Shown here one piece after another: positions 53,928 through 63,784 of a stretch of DNA of 64,000 nt (the stretch's first letter is position 1; every line of letters begins with the position of its first letter). The notes beneath the pieces are model-generated. The model had not been told where the DNA came from. It ran no database searches and saw only the letters and a list, made by a program, of their open reading frames with translations. The stretch spans positions 421,950-485,949 of the forward strand of contig NZ_CAKLBP010000003.1 in NCBI RefSeq assembly GCF_920984665.1. The letters are read 5' to 3'. The DNA is from Pedobacter sp. Leaf170. Lineage in GTDB: Bacteria > Bacteroidota > Bacteroidia > Sphingobacteriales > Sphingobacteriaceae. Made by a program: the position numbers and the translations under genes.

Positions 53928-54773
53928 ATGCCATTAACTCTGCTTTCTGAAAAAGATATAACCCGCTACCAAGAATTAATTTCTGATAAAAAAACTTCTA
54001 TAAACATTTTATTTACCGAATTAATTGAGCTTTATAATAAGCTTGAAGTAAATGAAAATGCCTTAAAACAGTTTGAAAATCAAGCGGAAATTATCCGCAT
54101 AAAAAAAGATTATGATTTAAAAAAGGAACACTGGGATAGTGAACTTTTAGAGCTAAAAAAACAATACAGGCAGCTCGACAATAGAATTATTGCTGCTGAG
54201 CAAAAAATGGCAAGAGGCATTCCTGATGATTTAATGATAATGGAAAAACTAATTGCAGAGCAAGAAGCAATAGTTGCCGACCAGGAAAAATTGAACCAAG
54301 CCGAAAATGAATTGATTAGCCATGTTCGAGAAATAGATATTGAATATGGAAAGCAACAGGAAAAAATTAATCAAAGAAATGTTTTTGTAAAAGCCGATGC
54401 TGGTGATAAAAATGGAAATTTACGAGAGAAAATTAAATCTGCTGAGCAGAAAATAATCTATGCTACAAAACTAGTGGCTACCATACTTACTCTAATAATA
54501 CCGGTTATATTGGATTATTTCACAAAAAGCATTTCCTTAAGTTTAAAACCACATTCAGTTTTATCAAATCATTATATTTTCTTGATTTCATTCATCCTAA
54601 CAGAAGTTTTTTTAGGTGAAAAAATCCGTCAATATGTTTCCAATATATTTGCTTCGAAATACCTGAAGAATGATTTTGAACACTTGAAAAGTCTGTTTTC
54701 AAAAAACAGCAGTAAAATCAGCAAATTGGAAAAAGTTTACAACATTAAACTACAAGAAGTTGTAAATCACTAA
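53928..54773 (+). CDS. Coiled-coil protein with two C-terminal membrane helices
   Basis: This 281-residue protein is mostly coiled coil (about 10-180; LIELYNKLEVNENALKQFEN, LLELKKQYRQLDNRIIAAEQ), then two hydrophobic helices (ATKLVATILTLIIPVILDYF and HYIFLISFILTEVFLGE) and a charged tail. No signal peptide, so the coiled coil is probably cytoplasmic. I recognise no family. It is divergent from the single-domain response regulator; a scaffold or sensor role is possible but not shown. Confidence 0.65.
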   Translation: MPLTLLSEKDITRYQELISDKKTSINILFTELIELYNKLEVNENALKQFENQAEIIRIKKDYDLKKEHWDSELLELKKQYRQLDNRIIAAEQKMARGIPDDLMIMEKLIAEQEAIVADQEKLNQAENELISHVREIDIEYGKQQEKINQRNVFVKADAGDKNGNLREKIKSAEQKIIYATKLVATILTLIIPVILDYFTKSISLSLKPHSVLSNHYIFLISFILTEVFLGEKIRQYVSNIFASKYLKNDFEHLKSLFSKNSSKISKLEKVYNIKLQEVVNH

Positions 54774-54995
54774 TCAAATTATATTTCCCGCTAAGCCTCC
54801 TCTGGATGCTAAGTTACATTAACCTCAAGTAAATTTCTTCAGGTTAATTTGATACTTACAATAAAAAATTGCTTATAAAATTTCTTAAAACTTATAGCTA
54901 TATTTAACATAGATGATTGAAACATCATGGAAAACTGTCGGCTATGCTTGTCAAAACTGAAGCTCTTCCATCTTTCTGATATTCAAAAACTTTCT

Positions 54996-57180
54996 ATGTG
55001 CTTACGCTGGTTTTTAAAACTTTTTCTATTTATTCTAATTGCTCAAACCAGCTATGCCCAATCTACAGCAATTGACAATTTGCTAATAAATGCCAATACT
55101 TACATTAACTCGGGTAACTACAACCAGGCAAATGCGCTATTAAAAGATGGCTTAAAGCAAGCTGAAGCCACTAAAAATAAAAGAAAAGAAGCCCATATTT
55201 ATGATTTACTGGCAGAAGTGAGTTTTAAAAAAAGGGAGTTTAAAGATTTTAAAACTTACGATGCCTTTGCCAGCCAAATTGCCAATCAGTTAAAAGATAC
55301 TTTATTGCTTATCGATTTAAATAACCGAAAAGGAATTTACTACGCCGAAGATGGTCAGAATGATTTGGCCACGCAACACTACAATACCGCTTTAAATTTA
55401 TGTTTGGCCAAAAAGGAAAGCAAAAAACTTGCAGAAGTTTACAGCAATATTAGCTCTCAACTTTTAGCCACGGGCGATAAAGACAAAGCAATAAACAACT
55501 TTTTTAACGCCCTGAAACTTTTTGAACTGAACGAGAACAAACGTGGCATTGGCGAAACTTACAGCAATATTTCATCGGTTTATTATTTAATGGGCAAGGT
55601 TGATGATGCGATAAATTACCAGAAAAATAGCATAGCAGTAAGAGAAAAAATTAACGATAAACCCGGACTTGCGATTGCGAATTTGAACATCGGACAATTG
55701 TATCTGATAAAAAAGGAAAATCCATTGGCTAAACGACATTTAACCAATGCGGTAAAATATGCAGAGCAAACCGAAAACAATAAATTAATTGCCAGCACTT
55801 ATGCTGGCATGGCCACTTATGAGGCTTTAGGTGCAAAAAACAATCAGAATGCTTTGCAATGGCAAAGCAAAGCAATTGCGCTTTACGAGAAAATTGACGA
55901 CAAACAAATGCTATCACGCATGTACGTTTCAGCGGGTAATGTGGCTAATAATATTAACGATACAACAGCTTCAGTTGCTTATTACAATAAAGCATTATTA
56001 TTATCTAAAGCCTTAAAAAACAAAGAAAATATCAGCAATGCTTATGATAAACTGAGCAGTTTTTATAACACGAGAGGCAATTTTAAAAATGCTTATGAAA
56101 ATTATAAACAGCATATTTTATATCGCGATAGCATAACCGAAAAAAGTAATTTGGCGAAAATTGAAGAGGTTCGGGTTAAATACGAAACCGAGAAAAAAGA
56201 TGGCGAAATTTTAAAATTAAGCACTTCTGAACGGTTAAAACAACTCCAAATAGAAAAACAAAATGCTTTAATTACTGGCAATTTACTTTTGGCCAGGCAA
56301 AAACAAAGTGAAATAGAACTTCTATCAAAAGAGAAGCAATTGCAAGATTTAAGGTTAAAGGAACAGAATGAAAAAATTAGAATTCAGAATTTGAATGCCG
56401 TAAACAAAGAGCAACAATTACGCCTGGCAAAAAATGAGCAAATAGCAAAAGAAAATGAATTAGCTAACGCAAAAACGACAAGAAATTTATTAATAGGTGG
56501 TTTTGTTTTGCTCTTACTTCTAATCGTTACTTATTTTAATCGCTACCAACTGAAGAAAAAATTAGAACAGCAAACAGCGCTATTAGCCATAAGAAACAAC
56601 ATTAGTAAAGATTTGCATGATGAAATTGGAAGTACTTTAACCAGCATCAACATTTTAAGTAGTGTATCGCAACAAGCGATGGATAAAGATACCGGCGAAG
56701 CCAAAAAAATGTTGCAAAAAATAACTTCGCAAAGCAAAACCATACAGCAAAGCATGAGCGATATTGTTTGGAGCATACAACCTAATAACGATAAAATTGA
56801 AAATCTTGCCATCAGAATGCGAGAGTTTGCAACCCAAACGCTCGAACCTTTGGGTATTTTAGTTTCGTTTATTACCGATGAAGATTTAGCGAGCAAGTCG
56901 TTACCCATAGAATACCGCAAAGAGATTTTACTGATTTACAAAGAAGCGTTAACCAATATCAGCAAACACGCTAACGCAAGTAAAAGTAAATATCGACCTT
57001 AAAAAAATTGATAAAAATACAGCGCAATTATTTATTGCAGATAATGGCCTTTGGAAAGGCGAAACTTCTGGAACGGGCATTCGGAGTATGAAAGAAAGAG
57101 CTTTGGCCATAAACAGCACACTAACTTTAAGCAATGATGATAAGGGCACTGTGTTATTGCTTGCTATCAACCTCCCCTAA
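54996..57180 (+). pseudogene. TPR sensor histidine kinase (HisKA_3/LuxR-type) with a frameshift in its ATPase domain
   Basis: The first 669 residues from ATG 54996 (or 692-codon frame from 54927) hold a signal peptide (FLKLFLFILIAQTSYA), about seven TPRs, a coiled coil, one transmembrane helix (LLIGGFVLLLLLIVTYF) and HisKA_3 with NISKDLHDEIGSTLTS. The N-box YKEALTNISKHANAS is followed by a TAA at 57000-57002. If one A of the AAAA run 56982-56985 is dropped, the frame continues for 65 codons from 56986 to TAA 57178, giving the missing D-box FIADNGLWKGE and G-box SGTGIRSMKERAL. So a single-base insertion separates the kinase from its C-terminus. The cause may be mutation, phase variation or a read error. 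A NarL-type regulator follows 46 bp downstream. Confidence 0.88.
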
Positions 57181-57226
57181 TTTGGGCATAGCCGATAAAA
57201 AAATGATAGCTTAATTTTGTAAATCA

Positions 57227-57853
57227 ATGGCAATAAACGTTTTAATATTTGAAGACAACAGCAATTTGCGCTTTAGCATAGAAACCATGCTTCAGTGGAA
57301 TGCCGATTTCAATTTAATTAAGGCCATGCCTGATGCAAACTCTTTGGATGAGATTTTGCAAACTTACAAAGCCGATGTTATTTTAATGGATATTGATATT
57401 CCTGGCCTAAATGGCATTGAGGCGTTGAAGAAAATCCGCCAGCAAAACCAAGAAATTTTTGTGATAATGCTAACTGTTTTTGAAGATGAAAATAACATTT
57501 TCGATGCCATTTGCGCAGGTGCTAACGGTTATTTGTTAAAGAAAAACTTCGACCAGGTGCCTGCTGCTATACATGATGTGATGGCGGGTGGCGCACCTAT
57601 GACGAGTAGCGTAGCTAAAAAAGTGCTTTCTTTTATCCCCCAAAAACAAAATAAACACCAGCAAACCACCGAACTGCTTACCCACCGCGAAACTGAAATT
57701 CTAGAATATGTGGTTAAAGGTTTAAGCTATAAAATGATTGCCAGCGAACTTCATATTTCTGTGGAAACCATTCGTAGTCACATTAAAAAGATTTATAAAA
57801 AGCTACAGGTAAATAGCGCAACCGAAGCTATTTATAAGTACAATCAAGGTTAG
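57227..57853 (+). CDS. NarL/LuxR-family response regulator
   Basis: This 208-residue protein has a receiver domain (about 1-120; VLIFEDNSNLRFSIETMLQW, Asp in VILMDIDIPGLNG, Thr in MLTVFEDENNIFDAI, Lys in YLLKKNFDQVP) and a LuxR HTH (about 145-208; LTHRETEILEYVVKGLSYKM, IASELHISVETIRSHIKKIY). It is the cognate regulator of the upstream TPR kinase by position. The adjacent run of exported proteins is its most likely target set. Confidence 0.93.
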   Translation: MAINVLIFEDNSNLRFSIETMLQWNADFNLIKAMPDANSLDEILQTYKADVILMDIDIPGLNGIEALKKIRQQNQEIFVIMLTVFEDENNIFDAICAGANGYLLKKNFDQVPAAIHDVMAGGAPMTSSVAKKVLSFIPQKQNKHQQTTELLTHRETEILEYVVKGLSYKMIASELHISVETIRSHIKKIYKKLQVNSATEAIYKYNQG

Positions 57854-57907
57854 GCACTAACCCTTTTATGGTATTGATGGGCAGTTAATTAGCCTATAAA
57901 TTTGATT

Positions 57908-58673
57908 ATGAAACCATTAATTAAATCTCGCCATAAAAAAATTAACTCTATTATTAATCTTATTTGCTACAACTATGCTTGTGGCAAATGCTCAAAAATG
58001 CGATTGTAACCCAAACGGTTTTAATCCTTTTGTTTATTCAAATGGTAAAGCAGCCCAAACTGTAAGAGATGGTCATCAATTTAGCATAAAATGCAAACAG
58101 CCATTTTCTTTTAATGGAGGTTACAAATGCGATTACAGTATTAAGGTTTGTGATGTTAAACTTGTTGCTGTTATAAAAAATTCGGCAGGAACGGTAATAA
58201 AATCTTTTCCAAACTTCACTTTTCCGTTGGAATATGAATTTGAAACTGGCGGAAATTATTCGATAGAAATAACACCGATTTGTGGCGGCAAAAAATGCCC
58301 GACAATTAAATTCTATTTTAATGTTGCTTGCGATGAGCTTGCTAAATGTGAGTGCAATAAAGCAGGCTGGGATAATATTTATGTTTCTATAGACAATGTT
58401 TCGAAGCAAATTGCTTGTGGCGCAACCATTGATTTAAAGGTTGGTATGCCATTTTCGTTTAAAGGCGGTTACAAATGTGAGGGCAATTGCGAAGCAGTTT
58501 TAAATGCCAAACTAACTAATCTGAGCACTGGCTTAGTGCAAAACTTCCCGAATTTTAAAATGGATGGCGTTAATTCTCCTTTTCCAACGGCAGGCAAATA
58601 CAAGTTGGCTATTAATCCGCTTTGCGGGAATAAAAAATGCCAGCCTTGCAGTTTCAATATCATTGTTAATTAA
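57908..58673 (+). CDS. Secreted two-repeat Cys-rich protein, start region frameshifted
   Basis: The mature part (from about 57975) has two tandem repeats of about 115 residues. Each has a CxCN start (CDCNPNGFNPF; CECNKAGWDNI), a PFSF-x-GGYKC block, an asparagine-rich FPNF and a late CGG/N-KKC-x-x block, so disulfide-bonded beta domains are likely. ATG 57908 (MKPLIKSRHKK) would give a good signal peptide only if the A7 run at 57935-57941 had six As; then LTLLLILFATTMLVANAQ follows. As written, the only in-frame ATG is 57975, which leaves no signal peptide. I do not recognise the repeat family. Confidence 0.7.
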
Positions 58674-58683
58674 ATACCTGGTT

Positions 58684-60003
58684 ATGAAAACTCAACTCTT
58701 TTTAATGTTGATGTTTGTTTGTAGCCTTTGCAAAGCTCAAATTAACACCAAAGATATTAAACGCAATGCTGAAGGCCGAGCCAATGAAGCCATAAGTAAA
58801 GGTGTAAATGCTGGAATAGATAAACTTGAAAAAGGTATTGGTGGATTATTTAAAGGCAAAAAAAATAAAGCAAAAGCCGATACTTTAGCAACGCAACCGG
58901 TAACGCAACCAGCAGAAACAGTAAGCGAAACTGGCAACGAAATGCCACAACAAAACGCTGATATTTTAAGGAAATTTGATTTTGTGCAGGGCGATAAAAT
59001 TTTAGTTCTAGAAAGTTTTAGTCAGGATAATTTGGGCGATTTCCCAGCCAAATGGACGACAAACAGCGGTGGCGAAATTGTTGAATTAAATGGCGAAAAC
59101 TGGTTTAATCTTGGTAAAAACGGCGTGTTTTTGCCTCAGTTTATCAATAACTTACCAGATAATTTCACTTTTGAGTTTGATGTTACTTGTAGCGCAAATT
59201 TTAACTTTTACAGCAATCCACTTAATTTTTCTATTGCCGAATTAGCAAAACCCAGCACCGATTATTTGAAATGGAAAATGCTTACCCGTTTGGGTAGAAA
59301 TGGTATCGAAGTTGGCATTCATCCTAAATCAGTTTCTACAGTAAACGCAAAAGGCACTACCAATTACCAAATTTACGATAATGGCAGTTTGGGCGCTAAA
59401 AATAAAACCGTACAAAGTGAATTTATTAGCGATGTTAAAGCTACCGTTCATGTAAGTGTTTGGCGCCAAAAAAATCGTTTGAGGGTTTATTTAAATCAGG
59501 AGAAAGTTTGGGATTTACCTAATGCTTTTGTGGATGGAAGAAAATACAATACCATCCTGTTTCAAACTGGTGGCGTTAAAAAAGAAGAAGATAAATATTA
59601 CATCAATAATTTAAGGTTGGCCGTTGGCGAAGCAGATACCAGAAACAAGTTATTAAACGAAGGCAAATTTGTTTCTTCAGGTATTTTATTCGATGTAAAC
59701 TCGGCAAACATCAAGCCCGAAAGTTTAGGTTTAATTAAATCTATTGCGGTGATTTTGCAGGAAAATCCGCCAGTAAAAATTAAAATAATTGGCCATACTG
59801 ATAGCGATGGCGATGAAAAAGCAAACCTGGCCTTATCTAAAAAACGTGCCGAAGCTTTAAAAAACATGTTAACTACAAATTTTGGAATTGAAGCCAGCAG
59901 AATGCAAACCGATGGCAAAGGTGAAAGTGTACCTGCAACGCCAAATACAAGTGAAATAAACAAGGCAAATAACCGCAGAGTTGAGTTCATAAAAATTAAA
60001 TAA
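58684..60003 (+). CDS. OmpA-family protein with LamG-like domain
   Basis: The start is ATG 58684 (439 residues, signal peptide KTQLFLMLMFVCSLCKA). The first mature part is helical and basic, then a jelly-roll-like domain (about 105-310; LVLESFSQDNLGDFPAKWTT, NFTFEFDVTCSANFNFY). The C-terminal OmpA peptidoglycan-binding domain (about 330-439) has IKIIGHTDSDGDEKANLALS and KANNRRVEFIKI intact. It should anchor to the cell wall in the periplasm or outer membrane. It follows the Cys-rich gene by 10 bp in the same operon. Confidence 0.88.
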   Translation: MKTQLFLMLMFVCSLCKAQINTKDIKRNAEGRANEAISKGVNAGIDKLEKGIGGLFKGKKNKAKADTLATQPVTQPAETVSETGNEMPQQNADILRKFDFVQGDKILVLESFSQDNLGDFPAKWTTNSGGEIVELNGENWFNLGKNGVFLPQFINNLPDNFTFEFDVTCSANFNFYSNPLNFSIAELAKPSTDYLKWKMLTRLGRNGIEVGIHPKSVSTVNAKGTTNYQIYDNGSLGAKNKTVQSEFISDVKATVHVSVWRQKNRLRVYLNQEKVWDLPNAFVDGRKYNTILFQTGGVKKEEDKYYINNLRLAVGEADTRNKLLNEGKFVSSGILFDVNSANIKPESLGLIKSIAVILQENPPVKIKIIGHTDSDGDEKANLALSKKRAEALKNMLTTNFGIEASRMQTDGKGESVPATPNTSEINKANNRRVEFIKIK

Positions 60004-60014
60004 ACCTAAATACC

Positions 60015-60584
60015 ATGAAAAAATTACTGTCTATTGCATTGTTGATGACTTGTTTCATCAGCTTTGCTAAAGCGCAAAAAGGCAGAGAGACCGGAGTTTT
60101 TATAAATCCAGATAGAAAAATTGTACAAATAAAACCAGATTTATCAATACTTCTTATCCCTGGCTTAACAAATGGCGGAACTGAAGCAATTTACCAGCCT
60201 GCTACTGTTGAGACTAAAAATAAGACTAAAATTCCCAAAAACTTAATTATTAAGAACATCGGCCTTGCCACTTCAAAACCATGTAAAGTGATTTTATATG
60301 TTCATTTCCAAGCCCCGAGAACTTTTTCTGAGGTAGAGCATGGCGTGGCAGAAGGTGCTTTTAATGATGCCGCTATTTCTGATCCGTTGCCTTTACCAGC
60401 CTTAACACAAGGACAAGATTTGGGTAAAGAGCATTCTTTTGTTTTTAATACCTTTCCAAATTTATCGCCTGGTAAAAAAGTAAGGTTAACTGCAATAATT
60501 ATTTATCCAACACCTGCCGCGGAGGCCAGTACAGATAATAACACATCAAGAAAGTTTGAAGTGGGATTAGTAACAAGATTATAA
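60015..60584 (+). CDS. Secreted CARDB-like protein, copy 1
   Basis: This 189-residue protein has a signal peptide (MKKLLSIALLMTCFISFAKA). A CARDB/Ig-like domain is suggested by PDLSILLIPGLTNGG, KIPKNLIIKNIGLATSKPCK and a late TDNNTSRKFEV. It aligns with the protein at 62626-63150 over the same blocks (PDLTFHLVPVL, IKIPINFIVKNIGFTTSKP), so the two are paralogues in one locus. Such domains are protein- or surface-binding modules. Function unknown. Confidence 0.75.
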   Translation: MKKLLSIALLMTCFISFAKAQKGRETGVFINPDRKIVQIKPDLSILLIPGLTNGGTEAIYQPATVETKNKTKIPKNLIIKNIGLATSKPCKVILYVHFQAPRTFSEVEHGVAEGAFNDAAISDPLPLPALTQGQDLGKEHSFVFNTFPNLSPGKKVRLTAIIIYPTPAAEASTDNNTSRKFEVGLVTRL

Positions 60585-60606
60585 AATCATTAATTAAAAA
60601 AAGTAT

Positions 60607-61077
60607 ATGAAAAAGTTAATTACCACAGTATTAGCACTAGGGATTAGTGTTATTAGTTTTGCACAAGTTAGAGTTAATGATAGAGTAGGACCTGTACCAC
60701 CGAAACTAACTTGTAATTGTAGCGATTTAAAGGTAAATGTTTACTTATATAAAGAAACAGGTACAACAAACTACATTGTTAGATTAGATTATTTTAATAA
60801 CAAATCAAATGCTTGTACACCTACAGTTAATACATTGGGTATTTTTAGGGGTGGTTCAGAAAGCCTAATTAGAGTGCCATTAGCAGAATTAGAAAAAACC
60901 TCGAGTAGAGGAGTTATTTTGTACCGAATTAAACCAGCTCAATAGCGGGAAGAATTATTGGTTAGAACAACACAATATGTTGTTAGGTATAGATTAAATT
61001 ATGGTTTGCTAGCAACAAGTTTATGCCCAATTGTAAACAAGAGTTTAGGGCTTGAAGTAGGCGAACCTATTTTATAA
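60607..61077 (+). pseudogene. Secreted protein with in-frame TAG
   Basis: ATG 60607 starts a signal peptide (KKLITTVLALGISVISFAQ) and a small Cys-containing domain (KLTCNCSDLKVNVYLYK). The frame meets TAG at 60943-60945 after residue 112 but stays open in the same frame for another 43 codons (REELLVRTTQYVVRYRLNYG, then LLATSLCPIVNKSLGLEVGE) to TAA 61075-61077. The continuing part is protein-like. The simplest reading is a CAG-to-TAG nonsense change in a gene of about 156 codons; a truncated 112-residue product is the alternative. Confidence 0.65.
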
Positions 61078-61147
61078 AAATTTTTAAAAGGCTGTTTTAA
61101 TTGATAATCTAAACAGCCTTTTAGTTAAAACTCTTAACTTATAAATC

Positions 61148-62614
61148 ATGAAAAAATTATTGCTTCTTCTATTATTATTGCCCGTTTGTTTATCTGCCCA
61201 AATAGTTAATAATCGGTATAAATTAAGTTTGGTACCTAGCAATTTACGCATGGAACTTGCCAGTGGAAACTTTATTAGAGTTGCTGAAGATTGCAGAGAT
61301 AGAACGCCTGGATGTGGTTCTCAAGTTTGGTTTGTAGCAGGAGTTAGAGGTAAACCTAATACTTACCAAATCACATTAAATGGTAGTAGTAAGTATTTAA
61401 CATGGGATGAAGCAACACCTGACGCAATAAGCCTAAAAATTAGGTTAGAGCCACGTTATCCTAATGAAAAACAAAAATTTCAGCAGTTTATTTTTACATT
61501 AAATGATAAAGGAAGCTACCAGATACAGCCAGCTATAGATGGCAATGCAACAAATGTCTTCTACTTAGGGGCTAATTTTGATACAGGTTCATATAAAGGT
61601 GTTAGATTTTTTAAAATAGCTGCGAGTGAGTTTAGTGAAGTAAAGTATGCCTGGGTTTTGGCCGCTCCAATTACCCCATTACCCGTTCAAAATGCCGGTA
61701 CTGTAATTGTGAGTGCTCCCTCAGACAATAAGATAGATGTAGATTTTAAAACATGAGCTGATAACTTGGAAATGAAACCTTTTCAGGAAAATGTTGAGAT
61801 AAGAATAATTTTACAGAACAGAGCCGATGCAATTTTGGCAAATGCAAATAACAATCAGAATTGGCCGAACAACTCTATAAAAAGGGTTAGCATACCATTA
61901 CCAGCAAATATTAATGTTAACGAAATTAAAGAGTTACATGTTTACAGAAAGCAAAAACGAGGAGGCACGCCAACACCAACAATATTTAACATTGCCGAAA
62001 AAGACAATTGGAATGTAGATAAAATATCTGCAACGGCAAGATTAAAGATTGGTGGGGTGCTAAAATCGTATAAATTCCCTGATTTTATAAGTCCTTTAGG
62101 AAGCCGAAACCCTTTGTTTAGATTTGTTTACGAAGGTGGGGATGGAAAAACTGAAGGTCAATTTTTTAAGGGTATTTTATCGTATTTGTCGCCTGATACA
62201 TACCCCAGAACAACAGCTGTAAACCCATTATTAAAGATAGAGACCTTAACAGGCGGAGATGACTTACGAGGTGGAAACGACAACCTAAACGTATTAATTA
62301 GATTAAAATTTAGGCCAGTTAGAAATATTGCATTAAACAATATAAATGGTAGCCAAAATTGGGGAAACTTTAGCGAACATACCTTCACTCGTTCTATTTC
62401 GGCTCTGCTTTTTACTTTCGATGATATTGAAGATATTGTATTGCGCCATACAGGTGGTGCTTTTGGGCAGGGTATTGATAACTGGTATTTAGATAAGCTA
62501 AAAATTACCCTAACCATTGCTGGCGAAACAAGAGTTTTAGTAGATCAAGTTGCTGCGCCAATCCATTATTTTAAAGGTGATGCTCGCTCAAAAACATTTC
62601 AAATTAATCGTTAA
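61148..62614 (+). pseudogene. Secreted ricin-like/repeat protein interrupted by in-frame TGA
   Basis: ATG 61148 begins a signal peptide (MKKLLLLLLLLPVCLSA) followed by a beta-trefoil-like lectin domain (about 20-175; e.g. GKPNTYQITLNGSSKYLTWD). TGA at 61754-61756 stops it after residue 202, and the same frame then stays open to TAA 62612-62614 (about 285 more codons). The part after the stop contains two repeats. The second starts TGGDDLRGGNDNLNVLIRLK, while the first reads T-stop-ADNL, so the TGA sits exactly where the motif has Gly; GGA to TGA is the simplest explanation. The full protein would have about 488 residues. Confidence 0.75.
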
Positions 62615-62625
62615 AATGTAAAACC

Positions 62626-63150
62626 ATGAAAATAATATTGATGTTTACGGCATTGCTAATATTTTCGTTTTGCAATCTATGCGCACAAAAAGTAAATACT
62701 AATACTGGTGTTGCTGCTAACCAAAATAAAGCAGTATCAAGGGCTTTACCAGACTTAACTTTTCACCTTGTACCGGTTTTGGTAGGCAGTGGAAACGGTG
62801 TAGAAAAACTTGATGATACTTCGGGCAGAATAAAAATCCCTATCAATTTTATTGTAAAAAACATTGGTTTTACAACATCCAAACCTACAACTATTTATGC
62901 AGAATATAGCTATATGAGTTCACAAGGTTTAATTTCTATCAAATCAAACCCAATGTTTTTACAAGTTATAGAACCAGGTAAAGAACTATTGCTAAAACAT
63001 CAGTTTAGTTTTAAACCTACACCCGAGCAGGCATACGGTAGGGCTTTAAAATTGAGGTTGGTTATTGTGGTTGCAGGAGCAAATAATCAAAATGAGCTAT
63101 TGGTGGGTAACAATATTTCTGATGAGTTATCTCTAAAAATTGATAAATAG
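62626..63150 (+). CDS. Secreted CARDB-like protein, copy 2
   Basis: This 174-residue protein has a signal peptide (KIILMFTALLIFSFCNLCA) and a single Ig-like domain with PDLTFHLVPVL, RIKIPINFIVKNIGFTTSKP and a late VGNNISDELSLKI. It is a paralogue of the protein at 60015-60584. It lies 11 bp after the disrupted ricin-like gene. Function unknown. Confidence 0.75.
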   Translation: MKIILMFTALLIFSFCNLCAQKVNTNTGVAANQNKAVSRALPDLTFHLVPVLVGSGNGVEKLDDTSGRIKIPINFIVKNIGFTTSKPTTIYAEYSYMSSQGLISIKSNPMFLQVIEPGKELLLKHQFSFKPTPEQAYGRALKLRLVIVVAGANNQNELLVGNNISDELSLKIDK

Positions 63151-63180
63151 ACTTATTTTTTTTAACATCAAACTTTTAAC

Positions 63181-63759
63181 ATGAATGGTTTAAAAACATC
63201 AGCTTTGCTAATTCTAATTGGGTTGGCAACGGCAACTATGGCAAAGAAAACTGAGGAAGAACCACATATTTTTGATAGACCTTGTCCGCTGCCAACCTAT
63301 AAAAAAGGACAAACTTCTGCGCAAGTAAATGAAGAAACAAGAAAGTATGTGGAGTGTAAAAAACTATTAGAAGCAAGACAAAGAGAGCGGGCTCAAGAGG
63401 CACAAAAACGGCTTCAAGAAAAACTACAGCAACAGCAAGAGCAAAAAGAAAGAGATAGGCTTAACAGACAAATAGATCAAGAAAAAAGAACAGAAGAAAG
63501 ACGTAGAGAAAATGTGCGCAGAGAAGATGAACGTCAACGAAATGCCCTAAATGCACAAATTGATAAGGAAAAAAGAGCAGAAGAAATTAGGCGACAAAGA
63601 GAAGCCAATACCAACAGACAGCCACAAAGAACACCATCCCAGCAACGAAACGACCCACAAAAAGCTGCAGCACAAAGAGCTCGGGAAGAGAGGATAAGAC
63701 TTGCCAGAGAACGTGCTGCTGAAGAAAGAAGAAAACGAAGAGAAACTGAGGGTAATTAA
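63181..63759 (+). CDS. Exported Arg/Glu/Gln-rich coiled-coil protein
   Basis: This 192-residue protein has a weak signal (TSALLILIGLATATMA) and a short N-terminal segment with two Cys (DRPCPLPTY, KYVECKK). The rest is highly charged helix from about 60 to the end (e.g. RQRERAQEAQKRLQEKLQQQ, REENVRREDE-type repeats), ending RERAAEERRKRRETEGN. Low-complexity composition prevents family assignment. It follows the CARDB-like gene by 30 bp and closes the intact part of the locus. Confidence 0.65.
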   Translation: MNGLKTSALLILIGLATATMAKKTEEEPHIFDRPCPLPTYKKGQTSAQVNEETRKYVECKKLLEARQRERAQEAQKRLQEKLQQQQEQKERDRLNRQIDQEKRTEERRRENVRREDERQRNALNAQIDKEKRAEEIRRQREANTNRQPQRTPSQQRNDPQKAAAQRAREERIRLARERAAEERRKRRETEGN

Positions 63760-63784
63760 TTAAACCATATCTAAATTCTTCATA

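Noticed and set aside
54927..54995. Earlier start of the TPR kinase
   Set aside because: The first 23 residues precede the hydrophobic signal and look non-coding; ATG 54996 places the signal peptide at the N-terminus.
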